DNA of 64,000 nt from an uncultured Bacteroidota bacterium (lineage in GTDB: Bacteria; Bacteroidota; Bacteroidia; Bacteroidales; P3). The notes under the pieces were generated by a model that did no database searches, had not been told where the DNA came from, and was given only the letters and a program-made list of their open reading frames with translations. Location: assembly GCA_902793295.1 (NCBI GenBank), contig CADBDA010000015.1, forward strand, positions 1-64,000. The letters run 5' to 3'. The translations under genes and the position numbers were made by a program. How positions within the stretch are numbered: position 1 is the stretch's first letter; every line of letters starts with the position of its first letter. Of this stretch, positions 32,827 to 42,273 are shown piece after piece.

Positions 32827-33968
32827 AGTTTTATATCATAGCAGGCGAAGCTTCGGGCGACTTGCATGGGGCGAATCTCATGCGAGCGTTGCTGGCCAAG
32901 CATCCCGATGCCGCTGTCCGTTATTGGGGGGGCGACCGCATGGCCGAGGCGGCCCAGTCGGTGCCGACGGCCGATGTGGTGCAGGTGCGCCACATCCGTG
33001 ACCTGGCTTTCATGGGCTTTGTCGAGGTGGTTTCGCACCTCTCAACCGTGCTCGGAAACATCAGCTTCTGCAAGCGTGATATCGATGCCTTCCACCCCGA
33101 TGTGGTGGTGTTTATCGACTATCCGGGTTTCAACTTGAAAATTGCCAAGTACACCCATGCCCGCGGTTATAAGAATGTCTACTATATTTCACCGCAGATT
33201 TGGGCATGGAAGAAGGGTCGTATCCGCCCGATGCGCCGCGACCTCGACAAGCTTTGCTATATCCTTCCAACCGAGCAGCGCTTCTATGCTGAAAATGAAT
33301 TTCCCCAGGCGTGTTATGTCGGACACCCGTTGCTCGATGAGGTGCAGCGCTACAAGGCCGATGGTGCTGCGGCACCATTGTCGGCCGATGGTGACGAACG
33401 TCCGCTGGTGGCACTGCTTCCTGGCAGCAGGAAACAGGAGCTGAAACGTCTGCTGCCCCTGATGATGCAACTGGTCAACAGGCATCCCGAATATCGTTTT
33501 GCAGTGGCAGGTATGCATTTGATAGGCGAGGAGTTTTACCGCTCCCTTATCCCCGCATCGGCCACCAATGTCAGCATTGTGTACGACCGCACCTACGACC
33601 TTTTGGCGTCGGCCTATGCCGCTGTGGTTTGTTCGGGAACTGCCACCCTCGAAACGGCGCTGTTCCGAGTGCCACAGGTGGTCTGCTACCAGTGCAATAA
33701 GCTGTCGGCGGCCATCGCACGCCGCCTTATCGGCTCCCGTATCAAGTATATCTCGTTGGTCAACCTGATAGCGGACCGTCCGGTTGTCAGCGAACTGATA
33801 CAGGGCGACTACAACCCCGACCGACTGGACCGCGAGTTCGCAGCCATCACTGTCGACGATAATGCCCGTCGGGCCATGATGTCCGAATACGACCGCATCA
33901 TTTCGCTGCTGGGTGGCGTCGGAGCCTCGCAACGCACCGCTGATGAAATTGTCCGTCAAATACCCTAA
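32820..33968 (+). CDS. lpxB: Lipid-A-disaccharide synthase
   Basis: 382 residues, the family length. FYIIAGEASGDLHGANLM is the conserved start of LpxB. FIDYPGFNLKIAKY, YYISPQIWAWKKGR and VGHPLLDE are signature stretches, as is LLPGSRKQELKRLLP for the UDP-sugar site. It joins UDP-2,3-diacylglucosamine to lipid X to give lipid A disaccharide at the inner face of the inner membrane. Overlap of 7 bases with the small membrane-protein gene upstream. It confirms a Gram-negative outer membrane. Confidence 0.97.
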   Translation: MVKFYIIAGEASGDLHGANLMRALLAKHPDAAVRYWGGDRMAEAAQSVPTADVVQVRHIRDLAFMGFVEVVSHLSTVLGNISFCKRDIDAFHPDVVVFIDYPGFNLKIAKYTHARGYKNVYYISPQIWAWKKGRIRPMRRDLDKLCYILPTEQRFYAENEFPQACYVGHPLLDEVQRYKADGAAAPLSADGDERPLVALLPGSRKQELKRLLPLMMQLVNRHPEYRFAVAGMHLIGEEFYRSLIPASATNVSIVYDRTYDLLASAYAAVVCSGTATLETALFRVPQVVCYQCNKLSAAIARRLIGSRIKYISLVNLIADRPVVSELIQGDYNPDRLDREFAAITVDDNARRAMMSEYDRIISLLGGVGASQRTADEIVRQIP

Positions 33969-33997
33969 TGAACCTGTAACCATCTGTCCATGCGTCT

Positions 33998-35332
33998 ATG
34001 AAACGTATTCTTGTTCTTTCTCTGTTGCTATCGCTCGTCGCCGTTTCGTATGCCGAAAAGGTGAAGGTGCGTCTTTTTACCAATAATAAGATTGATGCTC
34101 TCTATGTGTCGTTTGATTTGGGCCTCTACGACCTCTTTGCCAACGATTCGTCGTTGATAGAGCCGTCGCTTGGCGACAACCTGTCGGTCGAAATCAAGAC
34201 CTCGCCCACGGGCGATGGGGTGATGGTGGCAGTGAACGGCTATAGCTATGGCACCTACACCTCGGTGTCGCTTCGGGCCACCGACACGGCGTGCATCCTC
34301 TGCCTCAATCCGCGCAACGTGAAACAGCGCACCTACGAGGGCGACCTGGTGGTGTCGGCGTTTGGTAAGGGCAACCTGAGAATCATCAATGAGGTGGAAT
34401 TTGAAACCTATCTGGCCGGAGTGGTCCAGTCTGAAATCTATGGTACCCAAAGCGATATCTTCCGCATTCAGGCCACTATATCGCGCACATGGGCGTTGCG
34501 TAACATCAACAAGCATCGGTCCGATGGCTACAACTTCTGCGACTATGTGCACTGCCAGGCATACCAAAACCGCTGTATCCGACCCGATATCATGCTGGGA
34601 ACCATGCAGTCGTCGGGCGAGACCATTGTCGACAAGAATGGCAAACTCATCGAGACGCCTTTCCATTCCAATTCGGGCGGACAGACGGCCAATTCGGAGG
34701 ATGTGTGGCGCTCAGCATTGCCTTATCTGCGCTCGGTTCCCGACACGTTCTCCTATCACATGCGTCAGTCCGACTGGACCAAAGTGATACCGATCAACCA
34801 GTGGCTCGGCTATTTCTCAAAGACCCACAAACTCAATGTTCAGAACGACTCCATCCGCAAGGAATTGCTGACCTTCTCGCAGCCGAAACGCAAGTCCAAG
34901 ATATTGGGCATTCCGCTGACGCGCATCCGCACCGATTTCAAGCTCAAATCGACTTTCTTCTCGGTTTCTGTCGATCCTCATTCGGGCGATGTGGTGCTCG
35001 ACGGTCACGGCTACGGCCATGGCGTGGGTTTGAGCCAGGAAGGTACCATTCGTATGGTGTCGCTGGGAATCAGCTATGACTCTATCATCCGCCACTATTA
35101 CACAGGCTCACAAATCCACCGCGACGAGAATGTATCGGTGGCCTATGTGAACAATTTCGTCACCGAGATCACCAAAATCATCGAGGAGGATAAGGCGCAT
35201 CCTGGACAGAAGAAGTCGAAGAAAGACGACTGGCTGGGCAAACTCTTCCGTGTGCGAGACCGTCAGGACCGTGAGGAGGAATTTGATCCCACCAAACAGG
35301 AGGTCGAGAGCGACTATAAAGTTGAATGGTAG
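33998..35332 (+). CDS. SpoIID/LytB domain protein
   Basis: 444 residues. A signal peptide ends near residue 20 (AVSYAEK). The SpoIID core spans about 125-350: VEFETYLAGVVQSEIYG contains the catalytic Glu, FRIQATISRTWALRN follows, and FHSNSGGQTANSEDVW and GHGYGHGVGLSQEG are conserved. SpoIID proteins are lytic transglycosylases of denuded glycan or stimulators of amidases. The tail (about 385-444) is charged and lacks a fold signal. Probably periplasmic. It begins 29 bp after lpxB. Confidence 0.9.
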   Translation: MKRILVLSLLLSLVAVSYAEKVKVRLFTNNKIDALYVSFDLGLYDLFANDSSLIEPSLGDNLSVEIKTSPTGDGVMVAVNGYSYGTYTSVSLRATDTACILCLNPRNVKQRTYEGDLVVSAFGKGNLRIINEVEFETYLAGVVQSEIYGTQSDIFRIQATISRTWALRNINKHRSDGYNFCDYVHCQAYQNRCIRPDIMLGTMQSSGETIVDKNGKLIETPFHSNSGGQTANSEDVWRSALPYLRSVPDTFSYHMRQSDWTKVIPINQWLGYFSKTHKLNVQNDSIRKELLTFSQPKRKSKILGIPLTRIRTDFKLKSTFFSVSVDPHSGDVVLDGHGYGHGVGLSQEGTIRMVSLGISYDSIIRHYYTGSQIHRDENVSVAYVNNFVTEITKIIEEDKAHPGQKKSKKDDWLGKLFRVRDRQDREEEFDPTKQEVESDYKVEW

Positions 35333-35474
35333 CTTATGCCTTAAGTTTTTTTAAGAATATGAATGTATAATAAAGCATTCCAATTGTAGTTATTGATAGA
35401 TGTTTTTAACCCGAAATATCATTATTATCAAAAAACAGAAATAAGAAATTGATTCATAAATCGCACAACGGACA

Positions 35475-36038
35475 ATGAAAAAACTATTCCTGCTGTTTTT
35501 TGCAGCACTTCTCGCTTTTTCCTGCCACAGTCAGGCACAGGTACAATGGAAAACCATTGAACAAGCTTCGCAAGTCGATACCAAATCTAACAAGAAACTT
35601 TTCTTTGTTGATTTCTCCACCTCGTGGTGCGGATGGTGCAAGAAGATGGATCGTGACACTTTCTCCGACCCTGTTGTGGCAGCCATCCTGAACAAGTATT
35701 ATATTCCAGTGCATTTTGATGCCGAAGGCAGTGCCTCGTTCACATGGAATGGCACCAAATACAACAATCCCAAAGGATCGGGCGCAAAAGCGTCGACGCA
35801 TCCCTTTACCCGTGCCATTCTGGGACAGAAAATTGGCTACCCCTCTTTTGCCCTCTTCAGCAAGGACAGAGGTTTGATACAGATTTTGCAGGGCTACCAG
35901 GGTGCATACGATTTCTCTATGGTGCTGTGGTATTTCTGCTCGGGCGACAACAATCGCTACACCTTTGCTGAATACGGAGCCATCTTCCAAGAGGAAATCA
36001 AGCCCGACATGATGAAAAAACTGGGGTTGGCCAAATAA
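35475..36038 (+). CDS. Thioredoxin-like lipoprotein
   Basis: 187 residues. The lipobox FSC gives Cys17 (LLAFSCHSQ), although cleavage after AQA is also possible. The thioredoxin fold (about 30-150) has the redox pair CGWC in FSTSWCGWCKKMDRDTF, typical of the DUF255/thioredoxin-7 group. The cis-Pro site is in GYPSFALF. It should reduce or isomerise disulfides in the periplasm; the partner is unknown. A terminator lies about 118 bp after the stop. Confidence 0.88.
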   Translation: MKKLFLLFFAALLAFSCHSQAQVQWKTIEQASQVDTKSNKKLFFVDFSTSWCGWCKKMDRDTFSDPVVAAILNKYYIPVHFDAEGSASFTWNGTKYNNPKGSGAKASTHPFTRAILGQKIGYPSFALFSKDRGLIQILQGYQGAYDFSMVLWYFCSGDNNRYTFAEYGAIFQEEIKPDMMKKLGLAK

Positions 36039-36155
36039 TGACTGAATGGGGGAATCCTTCCATAAGTTATAGGATATTCGATTTTAGAATAAGGCATTCG
36101 TAAGCATCGTCGCAGATGCCCAAACCCAAGAAATAAAACAGACAATTGGTTTGAC

Positions 36156-36188
36156 AAAAGAGTCCGGTGGTAAGCCGGACTCTTTTTT
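36156..36188 (+). terminator. Intrinsic terminator after the thioredoxin-like gene
   Basis: AAAAGAGTCCGG pairs with CCGGACTCTTTT around a 7-nt loop; runs of A and T on both sides make it usable in either direction. It lies in a 278-bp gap (36039-36316) in which I see no other feature. Confidence 0.9.
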
Positions 36189-36316
36189 ATTGTCTGCACA
36201 CGCATCGGGGTGTATTCTGACCGCTCAGCCGTAGAAAAAGGTGACAGCGGCTTTGCGCCGAAGCATCATGGCTACTTCACCAAACCGATAAGGCAAGGAT
36301 GGTGGGATACAATCGT

Positions 36317-37156
36317 TCAAGATCTGTGCTTTTTCATGCGTTGCTTGTAGAGGAGCACTTCGGGACGGTATTCGAAATGCATGTTGTCGTAGTGGTACCA
36401 GCGTCCGCCCCAGATGAAGCCGTACTGCTCAAAAATATCGGCGATTCCGCTGGGAAAACGGTTGCGGTAGCCGATGCTGTCGGTCTCGGAGGCTTTGGGA
36501 TTGTCCCATTTCCAGTAGTTGGATTGTTTGACACCCATATCGATTGTGATGCCGTAGGAGTGGGGGCTGAGGCGGTTGGTGCCTGCCACCACTCTCCAGT
36601 TGACGGTGGAGGGGCCGCTGAGGAAGGCTTTCCACTCGGGGTGGCTGTCGAGGGCTGCGGAAACTTGTTGCAGCTGACGGTTGATGTTGTTGACCTTGCT
36701 GATGTTGAGCCGCTGTCCGACAAGGGAGGGACACCAGGTGATGGTGGTGAGGTTGCGGGACATTTGTTGTTGGGTCTCACCATACATCTTCTTGAAGAAG
36801 GCTTCGCAGCGGATGCGGCCTGCATCGTTGAAGGCTGTGACCTCGTCGGGATAGACCCAGTGCGACATGTCTTCGATGTCGGCATTGTCCATCATCTCGA
36901 CGATGGTTTTCTCCTTGCCGTCGTCGTAGATCATGGTGGTGCTGTCGCTCCAATAAACAAGGTTGTCGGCATAGCCGATGATGTGTTCGGGATAGGCTTC
37001 CATGAGACATTGGACAAAGAGGGGGATGGCCTCTGCACTTGCAACAGTGTTTGTGTCGTTGGGCGTTGCGATGCTGTCGGTCGTCTGGGTCTGGGCCGCG
37101 TTGCATGCCATGAGCAGACCCAAGGAAAGCATCGGAAGTATGTGAAATTTATTCAT
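36317..37156 (-). CDS. M15-family peptidase, lipoprotein
   Basis: 279 residues from MNKFHILPMLSLGLLMACN; lipobox MAC with Cys about 18. The catalytic M15 (VanY-like) domain lies at about 150-275: GTNRLSPHSYGITIDMG supplies the His and Asp zinc ligands, and WYHYDNMHFEYRPE the second His and the catalytic Asp. This is the L-Ala-D-Glu or D-Ala-D-Ala peptidase type; specificity is not clear. The preceding 130 residues are not recognised. Its start overlaps the end of the kinase gene (37149) by 8 bases, so both are made together. It should act on peptidoglycan in the periplasm. Confidence 0.88.
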   Translation of the reverse strand: MNKFHILPMLSLGLLMACNAAQTQTTDSIATPNDTNTVASAEAIPLFVQCLMEAYPEHIIGYADNLVYWSDSTTMIYDDGKEKTIVEMMDNADIEDMSHWVYPDEVTAFNDAGRIRCEAFFKKMYGETQQQMSRNLTTITWCPSLVGQRLNISKVNNINRQLQQVSAALDSHPEWKAFLSGPSTVNWRVVAGTNRLSPHSYGITIDMGVKQSNYWKWDNPKASETDSIGYRNRFPSGIADIFEQYGFIWGGRWYHYDNMHFEYRPEVLLYKQRMKKHRS

Positions 37157-38519
37157 ATTGCTTGATGAGGTTGATGTTATATTGTTCAATACTGTTCAAA
37201 TGCACATCGTAGGTGCTGGTTGTGATGGGATGATACCATGATTTGCTGTTGAAGTGCTCTTGCAGGTCGCGGCTTTTGAATATGTAACCATGACGGGCAA
37301 AAATTTCGTTGCGTAACAGTCGCAGCTCATGCTTGCTCATGTAGCGAAGGTCTTCATCGGTCAGTTTCTGACTGTCGAGGTTGTAGCTGTCGTCTGTGGG
37401 TGTGGGTGCTTGTTCGGCAGGGGAAGCTATTGTTTCAGTGTGGGAATCGACTGCCGTTGTGCGGCCGCCCAGTGCCAGAATGAGTGCTACAACGATGGCT
37501 ACTGCGACAATGCCCAGGACGATATATAGTCCAACTTTGCTTTGCTTGTTGCTCGTGACAGAGGTGACAGGGTTGGCTGCAGCGACCTGACGTGAAGGGA
37601 CTGCGGTGGCGGATGTTGTTGCCGTTGCCGCTTGCGAAGGACGGATGTTTCGTAGGTCGTCCATAAACTCTTCGACGGTTTGGTGGCGGTCTATGGCTTT
37701 CATCTGCATGGCTTTCATGATGGTGCGGTTGGCTTCGTCGGGAATGGCAGGATTGACGCTTCGTGGGTCGGGCATCTCTTCGCTCATTCGAGCGGCAGCA
37801 TCCATCGGCACCGTGCCGGTGAGAACGAAATAGAGCGTGGCTCCGATGGCATAGATGTCGGTATAGGAGCCTTTGCGGCTGGTGGTGGAATACTGTTCGG
37901 TGGGGGCATAGCCGTGGGTCAGGATAGAGGTGTGGGCTTGGGTCTTGTCGTTGACGAATTCGCGTGCCGAGCCGAAGTCGATAAGGATGGCGCGGTATTC
38001 GGCGGTGATGATGACATTGTCGGGCTTGATGTCGCGGTGCAGTATGTGGCGCTGGTGGATGTAGGCCACGGCGTCGGCCACCTGGGCTATGTAGTTGACC
38101 GCCTCGGGGTATGGCAGGGGTCCTTGCTGTTCGACCATCTGTTGCAGGGTGCGGCCTTCGACAAAGGGCATCACCATGTAGGAGGTGTTGTTTTCGTCGA
38201 ATATGTCGATCACTTCTACGATGCTGGGATGCTGTAACGAGGCGAGGGTCTCGGCCTCTTTGCGGAAAGCCTGACGGTATTTCTCGAAAAGTGCATCGTC
38301 GATGCCTTGCGGATAGACAGTGTAATGTGCGGTGTCACGCATGCTGTGTCCGGCAGGGAAATACTCCTTAATGCACACAGCGCGGTTCAGTCCGCTCTGC
38401 ATGGCGCGGTAGGTGATGCCGAAACCACCTTCGCCGATTTTCTTTTCAATGGTGTATTTGCCGCCGCTGAGCTGCATGCCGGGCTGTAGATGGTTGGTTT
38501 TGGGAGGTTCGTTTTGCAT
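37149..38519 (-). CDS. Receptor-type Ser/Thr protein kinase with YARHG domain
   Basis: 456 residues. The cytoplasmic Hanks-type kinase spans about 22-290: Gly loop GEGGFGITY (29-37), Lys51, HRDIKPDN (161-168) and DFG (181-183), all intact. A Pro/Ala/Thr linker leads to a TM helix (329-351). The periplasmic C-terminus (about 385-456) is a YARHG domain: LTDEDLRYMSKHELRLLRNE then IFARHGYIFKSRDL. This mirrors PASTA kinases, with the peptidoglycan sensor replaced. It overlaps the M15 peptidase gene by 8 bases. I infer sensing of the wall or an extracytoplasmic ligand; that is not shown by sequence. Confidence 0.93.
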   Translation of the reverse strand: MQNEPPKTNHLQPGMQLSGGKYTIEKKIGEGGFGITYRAMQSGLNRAVCIKEYFPAGHSMRDTAHYTVYPQGIDDALFEKYRQAFRKEAETLASLQHPSIVEVIDIFDENNTSYMVMPFVEGRTLQQMVEQQGPLPYPEAVNYIAQVADAVAYIHQRHILHRDIKPDNVIITAEYRAILIDFGSAREFVNDKTQAHTSILTHGYAPTEQYSTTSRKGSYTDIYAIGATLYFVLTGTVPMDAAARMSEEMPDPRSVNPAIPDEANRTIMKAMQMKAIDRHQTVEEFMDDLRNIRPSQAATATTSATAVPSRQVAAANPVTSVTSNKQSKVGLYIVLGIVAVAIVVALILALGGRTTAVDSHTETIASPAEQAPTPTDDSYNLDSQKLTDEDLRYMSKHELRLLRNEIFARHGYIFKSRDLQEHFNSKSWYHPITTSTYDVHLNSIEQYNINLIKQYE

Positions 38520-38592
38520 GGTGATGTGGTTTGGTGGATGGTTTGTTGTGATGAATGAATTGACAAATGGAAAATGGATTGCAGCGGGCGGA

Positions 38593-40425
38593 TCAGGAGA
38601 GCTCTTGGGCTATTTTATCGACGTTCATGCTGCGGGCGCTGGCATCGAAAATCTGTTTGTAAAGTCCTCCTTCGTGGTAGAGTTCGGCGGGATGCCCCTG
38701 CTGTACCACATGGCCTGTTTCCAACACGTAGAGATGGTCGGAATCGATGATCTGACCGATATTGTGCGATATGACAATGACGGTGCGCCCCTGCTTGATA
38801 GCGTCGATGGCGGCTTTGATCTGTTCGGTTGCGATGGCGTCGAGGCTGGCAGTGGGTTCGTCGAGGAAGATGATGGGCGGGTTTTTCAGGAACATGCGTG
38901 CAATGGCAATGCGTTGCTGCTGTCCTCCGCTGAGTTGAAGCGCCTGCGATTGGAAGCCGTCAGGCAGTGCCATGATCTGGTCGTAGATGTAGGCTTGACG
39001 GGCGGCATGTTCCACTTCCTCAAAGGTTGCTTGCGGGTTGCCATAACGGATGTTCTCTTCGATGGTACCGCTGAAGATGTGGTTTTTCTGCAGTACCATA
39101 CCGATATTTTCGCGTAGGGTTTGTGTGTCCCAATCCTGAAGGGGAACGCCGTCGAGGGTGATGGTGCCGCTGTCGGGAGTGTAGAATTTGTCGAGCAGGT
39201 TGACGATGGTGCTTTTGCCGGCACCGCTCAGGCCTACCAGTGCGGTGGTCTTGCCAGCGGCAATGTCCATGGTGAGGTCGCGGATGGCGTGGGTGCCGTT
39301 GGCATAGGTGAAATCCACGTGGCGCAAGGCGAAATCGCCTTTGACACTCTCCGGACGGTAGCTTCCGCTACATTCCACTTCGTGGTCGGCTTCCAGTATG
39401 CCAAAAAAGCCTTCGGCATAGATGAGGGCGTCGTTCAGATCGTCGTAGATGCGGTGCAACTGTCGGATGGGGGCGCTGACATTGTTGAAGAGGAGGACGT
39501 GGTACATGATTTTACCAATGGTCATGCCGGGATAGTCGGTCAGCACCAGATAGGCGGTAAGGATGATGATGAGCACGGTGCCAATCTGTTCGACGAAGCT
39601 TTTCAGACCTTCGAACAGGAACGAGATGCGTCGGGTGTGCATCTGTTGGTCGGTCGATTGTTCCTGCAAGGCGGCCTGACGGTCATCCTCCACCTGCTCG
39701 CGGTTGAACGACTTGATGACACCGATGCTTTCGATGATGTTCATGATGCCGTGATTCAGTGCCTGATGGGTGCCGAAGACGTTACGACGCCACCCCTTCA
39801 TCCGTTTGCCTTGGCGGGCGGTGATGACAAAATAGATGGGGATGATGGCCAGCGCCACAAGTCCGACATAGACATTGGCGGCAAACATCAGCACCAGGGC
39901 GAGTATGGCACTGGTGAAAAGGGGCAGAATGTCGATAAAGAAGTTCTTCACGGTATTGCTGAGGCTCATCACGCCACGGTCGATGCGGGTCTGCAACTTG
40001 CCGGGTTCATTGCCTTCGGCGCTGAAGAAGGACATGCGGAAACTGAGTATGCGCTTCACTACACGCAGTGACAGGTCGCGACTGACATTGATGCGTATCT
40101 TCTCGCCAAACAGCCGTTGGCCGAAGGTGATGAAGGCGGCCAGCAGCTCCTTGCCTAACAGCACAGCGCTGACGACGAGGAGCAGCTGTGCGGCTTTGCT
40201 CCATGCAAAACCACCGCTGTGCATGAGGTCATTGATGGCATCGACTGCCTTGTCGAGCACAATGGCATTGACCTGCGACATGGTGGCGCCCAAAAAAGTG
40301 AGTGTCAGTGTTATGGCTAGCAGCCAGCGGTACGGCAGAACGAACGGGAGCAGCTTCTTCAGCAGTCCACCGATACCCATTTTGGATGTCTGTCCGTTGT
40401 CTTTGGATTGATTCTGCGTTGACAT
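38593..40425 (-). CDS. ABC exporter, fused permease and ATPase
   Basis: 610 residues. Six-helix type I exporter domain (about 22-325), followed by the nucleotide-binding domain: Walker A GLSGAGKST (about 398-406), Q-loop LQKNHIFSG, signature LSGGQQQR (about 498-505) and Walker B IIFLDEP, then the His of ISHN. The protein resembles MsbA/LmrA-type lipid or peptide exporters, but substrate is not defined. Its stop lies 73 bp before the kinase gene, and its start 9 bp after the stop of the permease gene at 40435. Confidence 0.92.
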   Translation of the reverse strand: MSTQNQSKDNGQTSKMGIGGLLKKLLPFVLPYRWLLAITLTLTFLGATMSQVNAIVLDKAVDAINDLMHSGGFAWSKAAQLLLVVSAVLLGKELLAAFITFGQRLFGEKIRINVSRDLSLRVVKRILSFRMSFFSAEGNEPGKLQTRIDRGVMSLSNTVKNFFIDILPLFTSAILALVLMFAANVYVGLVALAIIPIYFVITARQGKRMKGWRRNVFGTHQALNHGIMNIIESIGVIKSFNREQVEDDRQAALQEQSTDQQMHTRRISFLFEGLKSFVEQIGTVLIIILTAYLVLTDYPGMTIGKIMYHVLLFNNVSAPIRQLHRIYDDLNDALIYAEGFFGILEADHEVECSGSYRPESVKGDFALRHVDFTYANGTHAIRDLTMDIAAGKTTALVGLSGAGKSTIVNLLDKFYTPDSGTITLDGVPLQDWDTQTLRENIGMVLQKNHIFSGTIEENIRYGNPQATFEEVEHAARQAYIYDQIMALPDGFQSQALQLSGGQQQRIAIARMFLKNPPIIFLDEPTASLDAIATEQIKAAIDAIKQGRTVIVISHNIGQIIDSDHLYVLETGHVVQQGHPAELYHEGGLYKQIFDASARSMNVDKIAQELS

Positions 40426-40434
40426 GTTGTTCGT

Positions 40435-41517
40435 TTAACCATCGATGCGTACTCTGGGATCCAGTATGCCGTAAAGGATGTCGACAATGATATTGATGAT
40501 GACCAGAAGCATGCAGATGAAGAGGATGGAACCCATCACCACGGGAAAATCATATTTCTCCAGACCGTCGACAATGACAACGCCCATTCCTTTCCAGTCA
40601 AATACATACTCCACAAAGACGGCGCCGGCAAGCAGTCCGGCCAGCCATCCCGATGCCGAGGTGACAATGGGGTTGAGGGCATTTCGAAGGGCGTGTCGGA
40701 AAATCAGCCGTCGGTAGGGCATTCCTTTGGCGCGAGCGGTTCTTATGTAGTCTTGGCTGAGGGCTTCGAGCATCGAGCTTTTGGTGAGCTCCACTAGTAC
40801 GGCCAGGGGGCGGATGCCAAGTGTGAGGGCGGGCAAAATGAGGTTTTTCAGGTCCAGGTATTCGCCACAGCCGTAGTCGTCGACGGTGTAGAGGTTGCCA
40901 AACATGTTGAGGTGGGTCCAGTCTGCCAGCACGTAGGCGAAGAACCACGCAATCAGTATGGCAGCGAAAAAGGAGGGGAGCGACATGCCCAGAGTGGAAA
41001 GGAAGAGGGTGAGCCGGTCAATCCATGTGCCTTTATGAAGGGCGGAGAGAACTCCCAGCAGAATGCCAACCACCAGGGCAAAGGCCATGGCTGTCAGCGC
41101 CAACACAGCAGTTTGAGGAAAGGCTGTGGCGATGACGTCGGTGACTTTGCGTTTGGTTTGGTAGGAGCGTCGCAGATAGGGGGCCTTGACTACCAGCGAA
41201 GTGCTTCCGACCGACAGCAGTGTGGCATAGGGCTCGTACTTTTCGGCGTCGAGATAGAAATGGCTTTTAGGGTCGTTGTTGTTGTGGAGCGACAGCGGCA
41301 TGAGGTCGTTGAGGTAGGCAACATACTGTTCGCCTATGGGTCGGTCGCGTCCCAAGTCGCGGTTGATCATCTCAATACTTTCGGCATCGGCGCGTTGGCC
41401 GAGCATCATGCGGGCGGGGTCTCCCGGCAGGATGTTGAACAGGAAAAAGACCAGCGTTACCACGCCCAGAATGACGAGGAGTCCGTACAGTAGTCGTTTT
41501 CCTATATAACGCAGCAT
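40435..41517 (-). CDS. Peptide-type ABC transporter permease (DppB/OppB-like)
   Basis: 360 residues from the ATG giving MLRYIGKRLLYGLLVILG; the frame upstream to 41781 lies within tsaB. The TM1 start, NILPGDPARMMLG, and the EAA loop EALSQDYIRTARAKGMPYRRLI are typical of the DppB family. About 80 residues after TM1 form a periplasmic loop. The usual partner permease, ATPases and binding protein are not in the window. It starts 5 bp after tsaB. Confidence 0.9.
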   Translation of the reverse strand: MLRYIGKRLLYGLLVILGVVTLVFFLFNILPGDPARMMLGQRADAESIEMINRDLGRDRPIGEQYVAYLNDLMPLSLHNNNDPKSHFYLDAEKYEPYATLLSVGSTSLVVKAPYLRRSYQTKRKVTDVIATAFPQTAVLALTAMAFALVVGILLGVLSALHKGTWIDRLTLFLSTLGMSLPSFFAAILIAWFFAYVLADWTHLNMFGNLYTVDDYGCGEYLDLKNLILPALTLGIRPLAVLVELTKSSMLEALSQDYIRTARAKGMPYRRLIFRHALRNALNPIVTSASGWLAGLLAGAVFVEYVFDWKGMGVVIVDGLEKYDFPVVMGSILFICMLLVIINIIVDILYGILDPRVRIDG

Positions 41518-41522
41518 GGTGG

Positions 41523-42233
41523 TCAGGTTGTCGATGGGGTTTCTTTGCGCAGGCCGTGGACGACGGATTTCTTGGCGACGAAGTCCTTCAGGTAGAAGGG
41601 CTCGAAGTAGGCCACATTTTCTGTCTGTCCTTTCTTCAGCCGTTGTGTCGCCAGTGAGGCCATGCCGCTGGCTGAGGGCAGGAAGGCGTCGTCGTATCGT
41701 GCATTGGGATGCTGTGCGAAGAGGGGACGTGTCTTGGCGGCGCCGTCGCCCACAAAGACTACGGTATGGCTGTCGAGCCAATGGTCATAGCAGCCGCTCT
41801 CCAGCACTTCGGCACGTGTGGGTTGCACCTCGCCGTCGCGGCTGTAGAGGGCGGTGTAGCATTCCATGCGACGTGCGTCAATCATGGGGCACACCAGTCC
41901 GTCGTAGTCGTTGTGCAGGGCGTAGTAGTGGGCTGCCATACTCTCCAGGGTGGGGACTGCAAGCAGGGGAATGTTGAGAGCGTAACAGATGCCTTTGGCG
42001 CTGCTCACACCGATACGCAGTCCGGTGTATGATCCGGGACCCGACGAAACACAGACGGCATCGAGCGACGACATCGGCAGGTTGGCTTGGGTGAAGAGGG
42101 ATTGGATGAACGGCGCCAGTCGCGACGAGTGGGCGTTGGGTTCGGTACTTTGTTGCGTAGCAACAATCTGTCCGTCGCTTAGCAGGGCGACAGAACAAAC
42201 GGGAGTGGCGGTCTCCAACAATAGGATGTTCAT
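41523..42233 (-). CDS. tsaB: tRNA threonylcarbamoyladenosine biosynthesis protein TsaB
   Basis: 236 residues, the family length, with the ASKHA-fold N-terminus (NILLLETATPVCSVALL) and the motif SSGPGSYTGLRIGVSSAKG (about 63-81). TsaB is an inactive homologue of TsaD and supports it, with TsaE, in making the t6A base of tRNAs that read ANN codons. It is the first of a pair with the ABC permease downstream (5-bp gap). Confidence 0.95.
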   Translation of the reverse strand: MNILLLETATPVCSVALLSDGQIVATQQSTEPNAHSSRLAPFIQSLFTQANLPMSSLDAVCVSSGPGSYTGLRIGVSSAKGICYALNIPLLAVPTLESMAAHYYALHNDYDGLVCPMIDARRMECYTALYSRDGEVQPTRAEVLESGCYDHWLDSHTVVFVGDGAAKTRPLFAQHPNARYDDAFLPSASGMASLATQRLKKGQTENVAYFEPFYLKDFVAKKSVVHGLRKETPSTT

Positions 42234-42273
42234 TGGCTGTAAGGGGAAGTGGGACTGTGCGCTGACGGTGCGC

